64,000 nt of DNA, taken from Diplocarpon mali (Eukaryota; Ascomycota; Leotiomycetes; Helotiales; Drepanopezizaceae). The notes under the pieces are model-generated. The model saw nothing but the letters and a program-made list of their open reading frames with translations. It searched no databases and was not told the origin of the DNA. Positions within the stretch are counted from its first letter, which is position 1. Each line of letters opens with the position of its first letter. Below are positions 55,201 through 64,000 of the stretch, piece by piece. Both the position numbers and the translations under genes were made by a program. Location: positions 90,443 through 154,442 of the forward strand of contig JAENRP010000088.1 in the NCBI GenBank assembly GCA_024741835.1. Direction: 5' to 3'.

Positions 55201-56231
55201 CTCGTCACGGTGTACCACTACACCAAGGCCTGGACCGAGGTGGCGGCTTTACAAGTCGCCGTCGTCGAATTTTCTAAGCGGTCGCTTGGGCAAGACCATG
55301 AGGATACCATTGAGGGCATGGATGTGCTGTCCGAAGCCTATGAGATGCTGGGCAAGCAGGAAGAATGCGAGGGGTTGAATGTTGAGGTCTATGCTTGGAG
55401 GCAGAAGCACCTTGGACCCGACCATGCGAGGACGATTTCAGCACTGATCAACCTCACGGAGACGTACGTCGAGATGGAGAAGTACGCCCGAGCGAGCCAA
55501 ATGCGGTTGAAACTGCTGCAGACATACCGTCGCATAGCGGGGGAGGACAGCGACGACTTTAGCGAGACCAAAACAAATCTCGCCAACGACTACGTGAACG
55601 AGAGCCGCTTCCCCGAAGCCGAAGCTCTCGGACTCGAAGTCCTGGCTACGCGCCTGCGGATCCGGGGGGAAGGATCTCCGTGCACACACGACGCCATGCA
55701 AAGTCTTGCCCGCACCTACACCAAGCAGAAAAAGTACGCCCAAGCCGAAGAGTTGTACCAGCGGGTCTTGAAGCTACGGCAGGGGGCCAGCACCTTGGGA
55801 GCACTGGATCCGGAGGTCTTGCGCTCAATGAAGCATCTTGAGGATGTGTTTGCGCAGACCAAGCAGTGGGAGCAGGCGAAGAGGTGCGCGATGGTCATCC
55901 TCGACGCTATGCAGGAGCTGGCGCCGAGGAATGGGGGGAAGGGAGTTCTGTCGGCGTTGAGCGATCTGCGGCGGATCTGTCACGGGGCGGGGCAGATGGG
56001 GGAGAGGGATCTATGGGATGGGAAGGTGAGGTTTTTTCTTTTCTTTTCTTATTGTTTTCTTTTTGTTTTTGTTTTTTTCGCGTGCTGCGTGGTGCTGGCA
56101 TGAGGGGAGCTGACGGTAGGTAGATGGTTCGTGAGAGGGTGAGGACGGGGAGGATGTGGGGTGGGACGAGTACGATCTTTGATGTGCTGGATTGGCTCGA
56201 GGAGCAGGGCGAGAAGCCTGATGCGCAGTGA
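49201..56231 (+). CDS. Giant protein kinase-ankyrin-TPR protein (2,164 residues)
   Basis: Seven exons (49201-49580, 49722-50423, 50465-50552, 50599-54726, 54820-54926, 55044-56025, 56124-56231) sum to a clean frame. N-terminal protein kinase, about residues 60-375: FGVGEGACYRV loop, VAIK with Lys94, catalytic loop GIANGDVKLEN (Asp202, Asn207; HRD replaced by NGD), SDFG with Asp224, NAPE. Residues about 390-560 include LFELAMCYLYGFGVEANKD, a Sel1-like helix pair. From about 560 to 1125 come many ankyrin repeats (LLVQAGVNIHT, LLLDHGANINIM, LLIERGADVHS, LIEAGADIST, LVESGADVW). From about 1190 to the end lie TPR repeats of the NPHP3/kinesin-light-chain style (LGDFEQAEKLFINAL; LGRWEEAQPLARENF; QKKYAQAEELYQRVL). 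Intron 1 ends in AAG and restores LTHEPIRGCENIVQLLGYG. No NACHT/NB-ARC is seen. It looks like a receptor-type signalling kinase; function unknown. Confidence 0.88.
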
Positions 56232-56402
56232 ACGGGCCCAGCTCTTTCCGACGATCGATTGGGAGTCGAGAAGGCCGGAAGCATGGCGTGCCTTCATCAG
56301 ATCAGCGTGCGCTTGTCCTGACGTCGGATAGACTGCACATGAGCAGCTGGTCTTACTCGCGCCTCGCTCAAGACACGCCGCTGCAAGCCGCAACCGCAGA
56401 AT
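56232..56402. other. Short convergent intergenic gap
   Basis: 171 bp separate the stop codons of the kinase-ANK-TPR gene and the HeLo-pseudokinase gene. Their 3' untranslated regions probably overlap, so antisense interaction is possible. Confidence 0.6.
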
Positions 56403-58305
56403 TTACAAGCTCGCGCCCAGCTCCCGCAGCACATCCACGACGACTTTTCGGAACTGCGCACTCAGCCGCGACCCCAAGCGGTCGTCAACCTCGACGCCGA
56501 AGTCAGCCTGCAGACAAGTCAGCACGACTTTCTGGTATCTCTCCCCCGCGTAGAAGCCCAGTCGGCGGTGGACGTGTTTGGCGAGCCGCGTCTGCGTGGC
56601 CCCGGCCGTCTCTGATGTCGTGCAGTGGGATGGTGGGGTGAGGAGGGCGCCGCCGTCGAGGTGGGAGAGGGATTCCCAGAGGCCGATTTCGAGCAGCATC
56701 GTACCCAGGGCTGTGTGGTCACTATTCAGCATCGATCAGAGACGAGACGGCGGGGCATCTGGGTATGAAAGATAGCCTGACCATAGATATCGTGGAGCTT
56801 CGAGAACGTCTCGCTCGGCTGTCCCCATCGCTGGGGATGCCGGTAGATGTTGCGCCTGATGTCGTAATCCGGCCGTCCGCTCGAGAAGTCCGAGTCTGGC
56901 CTAGAGTACTCGAAGCCGAAGATCGTGGGGTGGGACAGGATTGCGGTTTCCGGGGGTTCGGTCGGGGAGGCGGCAGTGGACTCTGGCGAGGGGAGGAAGA
57001 GGATGTTCTCGCTGCGGAGGCTTTTGTGCTGTGGGAGAAGGGGCGTTAGTATTGCTGTTGCTCTCACCCGATGGATAGGATGAAAAAACATCCGAAACAT
57101 TGGTTCGCGGGACGTCAATCGTGTATTCATAAGAGGATCCGTAGACCCGAGTCCTCCTAGCATGCCAACGAGAAGCGAGTACATGCTCGGAGAAGACTTA
57201 CTACCCACCCGACGGAGTGTAAATGCCCGAGCGACTCGGCCAGCGCATGGGCGAGCCTGAATCGCGCCCCGAGGCTGGGCTTGAGCTTCTTCGAGGAGAG
57301 CTTCGTGTCCAGAGACGTCGGCGCAGGTGTCGTCGCGCTCGGCGCAGCGAGTTCAAACGCCAAGCCGATGCGTCTGCCGGGCACATCGTCGAAGAACGCG
57401 GTGCAGCGCGGAGCCCTGAACTGGCTCTTCTTCGTCTCGTGGAGCAGGGCGACGAGCTGCAGGATCCTCCGGGACGCGATCTCGTTGATGCTGCCCGTGC
57501 GATCCTGCTCGTAGCTCTTGTATTCCACGATGACCGCGCCCTGACCCTCGACGTGGCCAATGTCCAGATCCTGGAATCTGGAGGTCTGCCGGAGCTGGAC
57601 ACGCGAGATCTTCAGGCCCTGGGCCAGCACGACCGATGCCTGGTCGGATCCGGGGGCCAGCAGTTTCCGCATGCCGATGCCTTCCAGCATGCCGACCTGC
57701 CCGGCGTCTGCGTCGCCCTCCAGCTTTTCCATCTGAGAGGCCGTCGAGAAGAACGGCAGCGGCCACCACGCGAGCTCCAGGAGCGACCGGACGCGTTCGG
57801 TCCAGGCTTCGAACTCGACGACGAGCTTCTCCGCGCTCTTCTTGTCGCTCAGCACCCACATCGCCTTCTTCGTCCAGCTACTCCCCTTTGCAAGCCTCCT
57901 CTCATTCTCCTTGCCGACCCCGACCGCCAGGGCGACCTTCTCCTCGAGCCCCATCGCCGCCATCCCGGGAACGAGGCCAGGCCCGTCAGCGTCCAGCGCG
58001 TAGCGCTTCTGCACCACGTAGTACTTCTGCAGAAGCTCGTACAGCTGCCTCAGCAGGCCCACGAGATCCTCGCCCAGCGCCGGTGGCAGCTGGTCGAACA
58101 GCCGGCCCTGGACGAGCGGGAACTTGCCCTCGGCGAAGAGTACGCGCTCGAAGGCGCCGAGGCGCGTGTTCTGCACGGAGAAGCGCAGGCGGAAGCGCTC
58201 GGCGTCGCCGCCGAAGTTCTGGCTCGCGGACCAGATGGCCGCGATGGCTTCGGCGGTGGGTTTGATGACGGCGAGGATGCCGATGGCGAGCCCGGCGACC
58301 TCCAT
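56403..58305 (-). CDS. HeLo-domain pseudokinase protein
   Basis: Three exons (58305-57202, 57028-56782, 56710-56403) encode 552 residues. The N-terminus MEVAGLAIGILAVIKPTAEA with FRLRFSVQNTRLGAFERVLF (about 1-60) and the helices after it are the HeLo (prion-inhibition) domain of fungal HET-S and related death proteins. The C-terminal half is kinase-like: ARFRLAHALAESLGHLHSVG, WVHKSLRSENILF where the HRD motif would be (HKS, no Asp), IFGFEYSRPDSD in place of DFG, and DIYALGTMLLEIGLW for subdomain IX. Loss of both catalytic Asp points to a pseudokinase. Joins are in phase and rebuild these motifs across introns of 174 and 71 bp. HeLo domains permeabilise membranes, and the overall layout recalls animal MLKL. 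Whether this one is toxic, self-inhibited or controlled by its convergent kinase neighbour is unknown. Confidence 0.88.
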
Positions 58306-59633
58306 GGTGGGGGAGAGGAGATGGAGGGAGCTGGGTCGTGAATCATGCGGGGAGTTGGGCGTGAGGCTGAAAGAGGGACGACAAGTTTCGTGTGATCGTC
58401 ACGTGCTATCGTCACCTGTGACATCTTGGCGAGAAATATCACGTGGGAGAGGTACTGAGGCTTACGGATTGCGATTGTGTGGCAGATCCAGCTGATTCGC
58501 TGCGTGTCAATATTCTTGTGTGGATGATAGATGAACTTGCCATCACTCACGCGCACCCGGGCTCAGCGAAGTATGGAGTTTTGATACGCGAGCTTCCCAT
58601 GGCACGGTGAGCCGCACGAAGAGAGCCAGATACACCTTGGTGCGGACTGCGCCTCTATCGTGAGTTGTCCGTGGGTACTCCAGCCTCGGAGAAGAGAGGC
58701 TTTGGCTTGTCACGAGAGGCTTCGTCTAGGCTTGTCGCTTATATCTTGGCCGATGTTTACTCACCAGACTGACGCGCGCCCCAGAACAGATGTCTCAATG
58801 ATGAAGCTGAGCATAATCTACAAATAGAGAGGAAACGTGAGAGGTACCGGGCGACGAGGTAAGAGCTGCCCAAGTTGTGTACAGTCATCGTTTCGACTAT
58901 CTTGCCGGATATAACCGAGCTGTATACAGCGTATATCACCCCGTCAGAGTCACGATGAACGCGGTAAGCGGACGCTTTTATTCTCAAGAAGTTTCACCAC
59001 ATGCTCTGGGTAAGAATATTAGCAGAACGCTCACTTGTATCTACACTGCAGAGCTCGTTGAAGAGCTTTTACAGTGGATGCACTTCTCTAGGGTGCGGTT
59101 CTACAAGTTATGAAGGTCACGCCGGATGACGCGCATTTACTCTCTTCATGCGAACAGGTCCAGCTACCGAATCACAAAGCCTCATCACAGAGGCACGGTT
59201 TGCAGGTTGAAGCACGACGATTGGTGTGAGATGTTTACCCCGAGGTTTATGTATACTTGTATATGTGTTTGTATGTGTGTTTGTATTTGTGTTTGTACTT
59301 GTGTTTACACTTCTATCTGCATGCTAGTTTATATTGATGTTTAATATTGATGTTTATACCTAATTATATATCTATATATCTGTCCATGGCCGTGTCTATG
59401 TCTATCTTTTAATCTATGCGTATATGTATCTACTACTGCTTACATTATCCTTATCACCCAACCCAGCACCAACCCCAGCGGAAAAGCAGAGCCGAAACCT
59501 GTCCAAATACTACAACCACGAGCGGATGGCAAAATCAGAGGAAGCAAGTAAAACAAAGGAAATGATAAACGAGCGACAATTTTCTTTGGTGGTATTCTTA
59601 TGCCACGGCCTACACCACAGGAGCGGAGCGCAG
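58306..59633. other. Intergenic with GT/TA-rich low complexity
   Basis: Promoter side of the HeLo gene, then about 1 kb without a gene. 59250-59420 is a degenerate TGTATTTG/TATCTATA-type low-complexity stretch. Confidence 0.5.
58400..58445. promoter_or_regulatory. Paired CACGTG E-boxes upstream of the HeLo gene
   Basis: Two CACGTG palindromes (58400-58405 and 58440-58445), 40 bp apart (start to start), about 95 and 135 bp before the HeLo start codon. They are candidate sites for a bHLH factor; there is no direct evidence of use. Confidence 0.4.
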
Positions 59634-61202
59634 TCAACACCGCGCCCCCAGCACCATCTTCACTTTTCGCCCCGCCTTGCGCACACCCTGCGAGAAACCC
59701 GCAATGCAACTCCAGGCCTGAGCCTCGGCCTGGGCCTCGCCCTCGCTAGCGAACGGGGACTGGAGTGAGAAGGGGAATCTGCGCTTTCTCGGCGGCTTCT
59801 GCGTCTGTTCTGGATCGCCGGCAAGAGAAGGAGGGGGAGTTGGCGTGCCGTAGTACCAGAGTAAACCTCTTGCCCAGCTCGTCGAACCAGATGGGGATGG
59901 AGACAGAGAAGGTGAGGAAGAGGGAGGGGAGCAGAGAGATGGCGTGATCTCCCCGAAAAGGAGCTTCTCTGGCACCTCCCCCTCGTCCTCCATCTTCGCG
60001 CTCGCGTAGCCAACGGATCCCAGAACACGGGAGATGTATTTCTGCGCCCTGTCACTGCTGCCCTCCCACTTGTAGGCGTCGTACCCAAACCCGGACTTCT
60101 CCCAGCCGGAGGAGCCGGAGCCAGAAGCGGTGCCAGACGAGCCAGAGCCAAAATCCCGCTCGACGTCGTCCAGGAAGCGCCTCACGAGCCAGTGGCCGAC
60201 GACGAAATCGAAGCGCCGCTCCTCGTCCTCTCTCTGCTGAGGGGAGCCCGAGCCGTGCTGTGCGGTGGCCGGCTGGGCTTGCAGCATCGCGTGGCGCGTG
60301 GCGAGCTCCCACTCGTAGCGCTCGAGGAAGACGAGGAAGAGCGGACCCGGGTGCGTGAGGAGGAAAGGGGCCGGGATCGCAGTGTGGGCGTGTCGCCTGT
60401 TTGGCAACAGGGCGGAGGCCGAGGGAGGGAGGCAGTTGAGGAGCCCCCCTCCGAGCCCGGGCGACGCGTCTGATCCCGAAGCCGAGCTTGACTCGAGCAG
60501 TACCTCCCGGCATCTCACGCACTCACATCCACTCCGCCTCACCCGTTCCCGGACGATCTTCTTCTCGGCCTCGAGCACGCATCGCCGCGTCGGGACTAGC
60601 CAGCCGCTCTCGTCGACGTGCGCACCGAGGATGGCGGCGGAGGCAGAATGGTGCGCGGTGATGAGGGAGTTGACGATGGAGCGTGCATGCGTGCAGAGGA
60701 TGAAGGACTGCAAGTAGGTGCTCGTCTGCGAGAGGGGAAGCAGGGAGGAGGATGTAGGAAGGTGGACGAGGATTTGGAGCAGGAGTTCGGGAGGGAGGGA
60801 AGTGAGGCGGTCGGTTGGTTTGACCTGTGGTGGGGGATGAGCTGGGGGCGCGCGTGAGGTATCGGGTGCGGATATAGCGAGATCTCTGATCTTGATGGCT
60901 GGTGGCGTGACCAGAGGGGGGGATACCAGCTTTGACGGGGATGTTGAGGTGTGCGTCGTCTTGGATGTAGGTTCGACGGGAGACCACGAGACAGCCAAAT
61001 CACTGGCTTGGGTGCCTCTCCTTGGTACCGGAGAATCTTGGAACGTGACCCGCAGAGGCGTCGTCGGCTGAGGAAGAGCAGCCGCATGTAGTAGTCTGAC
61101 CGTCGTTGCCGTGAGATATGTTGGAGGAGGCGATTCAAAGCTTGTCGCCGTGGATGGAGGAGAGTTGGTGTCGCAGGAAGCGGCTGAGTATACCGAGGAC
61201 AT
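59634..61202 (-). CDS. F-box domain protein (522 residues)
   Basis: Single-exon frame from MSSVYSAASCDTNSPPSTAT. A long Ser/Thr/Pro-rich N-terminal region, then an F-box near residues 132-170 (LTSLPPELLLQILVHLPTSS ... LLPLSQTSTYLQSFI), then a helical part with a CxxC pair (CECVRCREVL), aromatic-rich FLLTHPGPLFLVFLERYEWE and HWLVRRFLDDVERDF, and a Ser/Gly-rich tail. Likely an SCF ubiquitin-ligase adaptor; the substrate-binding part matches nothing I recognise. Codon usage is GC-rich, as in the other F-box gene. Confidence 0.75.
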   Translation of the reverse strand: MSSVYSAASCDTNSPPSTATSFESPPPTYLTATTVRLLHAAALPQPTTPLRVTFQDSPVPRRGTQASDLAVSWSPVEPTSKTTHTSTSPSKLVSPPLVTPPAIKIRDLAISAPDTSRAPPAHPPPQVKPTDRLTSLPPELLLQILVHLPTSSSLLPLSQTSTYLQSFILCTHARSIVNSLITAHHSASAAILGAHVDESGWLVPTRRCVLEAEKKIVRERVRRSGCECVRCREVLLESSSASGSDASPGLGGGLLNCLPPSASALLPNRRHAHTAIPAPFLLTHPGPLFLVFLERYEWELATRHAMLQAQPATAQHGSGSPQQREDEERRFDFVVGHWLVRRFLDDVERDFGSGSSGTASGSGSSGWEKSGFGYDAYKWEGSSDRAQKYISRVLGSVGYASAKMEDEGEVPEKLLFGEITPSLCSPPSSSPSLSPSPSGSTSWARGLLWYYGTPTPPPSLAGDPEQTQKPPRKRRFPFSLQSPFASEGEAQAEAQAWSCIAGFSQGVRKAGRKVKMVLGARC

Positions 61203-62195
61203 TTTTCTGGTACATGACAGTCAGCATAAGTATCACAGCAAGGTTGAATAAGTCGAGATACTTACTGCGAGGCGGTCTTGCTTCCAGAGGCGAGTCTTCC
61301 AGCTGAGCTGACGGGCGGTAGCACGTGATTAAAGTATACCACTCGAGGTCTAATGTCCGCCGAGGTCGAATCGCGACAACCACCAAGCGCACGAGCCTAT
61401 AGATATATAGACAACAGGCCAAGGCGGCGGCAGCGAAAGTAGACGATGAATAATGGGTGCAGCTAGAGCTTCAGCGCATGAGAAAAGGCTCTCTGAACAG
61501 CGATGATCCGGACGAATGGGCCACCCTCAGCTCAGGCTGCCCATTGTCAGCATCTTATACCAATGAGCCTCGCACTAGCTAACACGCAACCCCAAAGGCA
61601 ACAAACAGCGCGTCGGTGACTCTTCCGAGTAAACAAGAGCGCGGGTGGTAGTCCCGGGCTCCCTTCGTGTTTTAGCGCGGATAAGCGAGGGATGATTGGC
61701 AAAGGGTTCGACCAGGAGAGTCTGAGAAGAGGCTGGGAGGGGGTAATGTATATGATGTGTACCGACGATTTTTGGCGCGTAGTTGTGGGGACTTGATTGT
61801 TTCTTTTTTTTGTTCTGTTTGTTTCGTTGCGTAGACGGTGTCAGGCAGGCCAGGGGCGGGAGAAGGAGGGGCTTGGGATTGGGGACTGAGCAAGAGTTGG
61901 CTGGGGTCATGGCTGCGCGCTGCGGGATTCCCGCAACTATTATACGTATACATGAGCGTTGGGCATAGTCGTCCTTCCTCTCAAAGTATCCTATCCACTC
62001 TCCTTCCCAGCACACGCTTGGGCCGAAGGCACAGATAAGCGACATCAAGTACAGGCCGGGCGATAGTAAAGGATCAAGCGAAGAATACCCAACAAAGGAT
62101 CCGAGATACCTGATCCGGAAAACCGGGCTGGCGAAAAATAGAATACCGAGCTGAGGTTCGCCGGGGGCCGGGGCGACGGAGGAATAAGACGTGAA

Positions 62196-62243
<48 letters not shown>

Positions 62244-64000
62244 AAGTAATAGAGAGAAAGAGGAGAGAAGAGTCCTTGGAGAAGCGCCGGCCGCGTCGGG
62301 AGAAGATTCTCGATGTCGCGGTGGATTGGAGACTCGGAAACTGGGGATGCAGTCGAATGCTGCCATTCACATTGCTGGAGATCAGGTCCGGTACAGAGCA
62401 GGGCTGGGCCAGATCTCACGACTTCCCGCCCCACCTCACGCATCCGAAAATAGAGGGCCAATCACGACGAAAGATGGCGGCAGTCGGGTGCAGAAGCAAC
62501 ATCTGGACCCCGTTTCAATGAGAGTGGGAAACCGAAGCTTGAGAGTTTCAGGTCTGGAGCGAGTAGGACTTTGATTGGGCTGGGCGTCGACTCTTCTGGC
62601 TGGGGAGATGTGCCGTGCATGATGTCGGAGCGAAGCGGGCCGATGACCGAGCAACGCTGGGCCGGGTCGCGACGGGTGGGTTGTGAGGTTGCGTTGCGTT
62701 GATTGAGTGGGCGAGTGGGTAATTGATTGTTTTTGTCTGGCTGATTGCTTGACGGAATGAGTTGATGATCGAGGGACTGCGTGACTGAGGAGCTCTGGGA
62801 GTAATCGATTGACCGACGGGGCTCCTCGATTGTATCTAGGCCCGCGGCCCATGCGAAGGTTGGGTGGTGTGGTGGTGTGTTGAGGTGCTGAGAGGGAGGA
62901 AATCCGCGAGGTTGTGAGAAAAGGAAGAAGAAGTGCGGGAGCTGCGCGTAATACTCCCGGAGTGCTGTCTACGGAGACCCTCTCCGCAACCTCGTCGAGT
63001 AACTCCGATGGCCGTTCTCGCCGGCACGGCCCTGTCCTGTTCTTGCACTACTTTGCCACGGAATCGCGTGCCGGGGGATGACTCGGTTTCCTCAACTCGT
63101 CCAGCTAGAGGCGAGAGTTCGGACAGGAGAGTCGTGTGTATTCGGTACACCTCGTGAGGTTCACTTTACACATCATAGTGCCCATCTAACCCGGAAATAT
63201 ATTCTTCCGCCGCCGCTTCTATTTCGAGTACCGAGTCCCTTCGATGTAGCCGGCTATTGCGCCCGCAGACAAGAAGGCGAAGATGCCAAGCTCCGTCCCT
63301 GTTTAAGCCTATCGCGGCTAGCGCAGGGACAGGCTTTCATCTCGGCCAATCACGATATCATCCAGGGCAGACCGACCCACCCGGCCCCTCCTCGGGCAAA
63401 TCGTATCATCACGTGTCGCTGTCGCTGTCGCTCGCTGTCTCATCATCCCTCATCCCATGCCATCCCATCTACATTCCAGCTTCCACCATCCACCATCCAC
63501 CATCCCCTCCTCCAACACACCCCCATCCTAAACCTCAAACATCCATTCCTCCCTTCACCCTTCACCCGCCCTCGACCACTCGCCCGATCTCAGGGATACC
63601 ACGCCAAATCCATACCCATCCAAAACCACATTCTTTCGTCTCGGCACAGGTCACGAGTTCCTTCTTCTGCACACGCACTCGCAGCTACATCCATCCAAAC
63701 CAAAAAAACAAAGAACAGGAAACAGAAAACGCTCAGTGCCAGGTCCTGATATCCTCTCGTTCACTCCATACCACCCCCGACTATCAAAACCTCCCCCGCC
63801 CTCTTCCCCCGCTTCACGAATTCAACGTCGTCGGCGCATCGCATTGGACTCCCGACGAGCAGCCGGGCCTTCAGATCTATCTGCGTTTCCATCGCCCAAT
63901 CCGACCACCTGCGACAGCATTCTTCGCCTCAGCCTCTTCCCTCAAGCGTCACAAGCGGTCGCCGCAGGAGGGAAACAAGACGACCTGAATACAAATACGC
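61203..64000. other. Intergenic to window end; CT/CA-rich leader at right edge
   Basis: 2.8 kb without a supportable gene. It holds an AG microsatellite (separate entry), CACGTGAT at 61322-61329 upstream of the F-box gene, ATCACGTGT at 63408-63416, and from about 63430 a C/A-rich stretch with CCACCAT repeats (63483-63503). That stretch resembles the 5' leader of a gene that would lie beyond the window. The open frame 63257-63988 probably runs through that leader. Confidence 0.45.
62199..62239. repeat. (AG)20 microsatellite
   Basis: About twenty uninterrupted AG dinucleotides with GA-rich flanks. The Ser/Leu-rich frames on the opposite strand are artefacts of this repeat. Confidence 0.95.

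Noticed and set aside
57223..58341. 372-residue plus-strand frame
   Set aside because: Antisense shadow of the GC-rich HeLo-pseudokinase exon 1; it has no motif and no splice support.
61575..62366. 263-residue minus-strand frame with a poly(Leu/Ser) stretch
   Set aside because: The hydrophobic stretch is the AG/CT dinucleotide repeat; the rest has no recognisable domain.
1..64000. tRNA, rRNA, CRISPR or intact transposons
   Set aside because: I looked for tRNA B-box words, terminal inverted repeats with transposase motifs, reverse transcriptase and regularly spaced repeats, and saw none that held up. CRISPR is not expected in a fungal nuclear genome.

Overview
This is a nuclear window from a filamentous ascomycete (Pezizomycotina). 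The evidence is short GT-AG introns of about 45-175 bp with CTAAC/CTGAC-like branch points, and families typical of the group: a self-sufficient CYP505 P450-reductase fusion, a GH71 alpha-1,3-glucanase, an Upc2-like Zn(II)2Cys6 regulator and a HeLo-domain protein. I cannot fix the class. The assembly is a draft: there are single Ns at 39 and 43274, a 58-N gap at 2891-2948, and three apparent one-base frameshifts in otherwise coherent genes.

Layout. 0-9 kb: UbiA-type prenyltransferase/terpene cyclase-like gene, GH71 glucanase, a two-repeat Myb-like gene with two frameshifts, and a secreted SGNH (CE2-like) esterase. 10-19 kb: ZNF830-like zinc-finger protein, divergently placed BYE1-like PHD/TFIIS/SPOC factor, and CYP505. 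19-21 kb: a decayed FAD-linked oxidase pseudogene. 23-34 kb: housekeeping block with a WW/FF splicing factor and proteasome alpha3 (divergent pair), a PAP2 lipid phosphatase and MED7 (divergent pair), a 57-residue Cys-rich peptide ending in a CaaX box, an AT microsatellite, and an RGG/coiled-coil protein with a frameshift. 34-47 kb: gene-poor, partly AT-rich stretch holding a small secreted protein, a five-exon Upc2-like regulator, a 2H-phosphoesterase-like protein, a LAMTOR1/Meh1-like Ragulator subunit and a small Cys/His protein. 47-64 kb: an F-box/RPEL protein, a 2,164-residue kinase-ankyrin-TPR protein facing a HeLo-pseudokinase protein tail to tail, and a second F-box protein.

The most interesting locus is 49.2-58.3 kb. 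A protein kinase fused to long ankyrin and TPR arrays (receptor-like architecture) ends 171 bp from the end of a gene whose product joins a HeLo domain (the membrane-permeabilising family of HET-S, related to the MLKL four-helix bundle) to a kinase fold lacking the catalytic HRD and DFG aspartates. I infer, without proof, that this could be a two-component cell-death or self/non-self module resembling RIPK/MLKL. The second notable item is the tiny CaaX peptide at 30.7 kb, which carries a Cys triplet and the terminal CVVM of ascomycete lipopeptide pheromones.

Several genes (Upc2-like, LAMTOR1-like, Cys/His protein, PAP2, kinase-ANK-TPR) are split over short exons. I joined the exons by matching reading phase, splice sites and family motifs. 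Exon coordinates are my own inference from the sequence.
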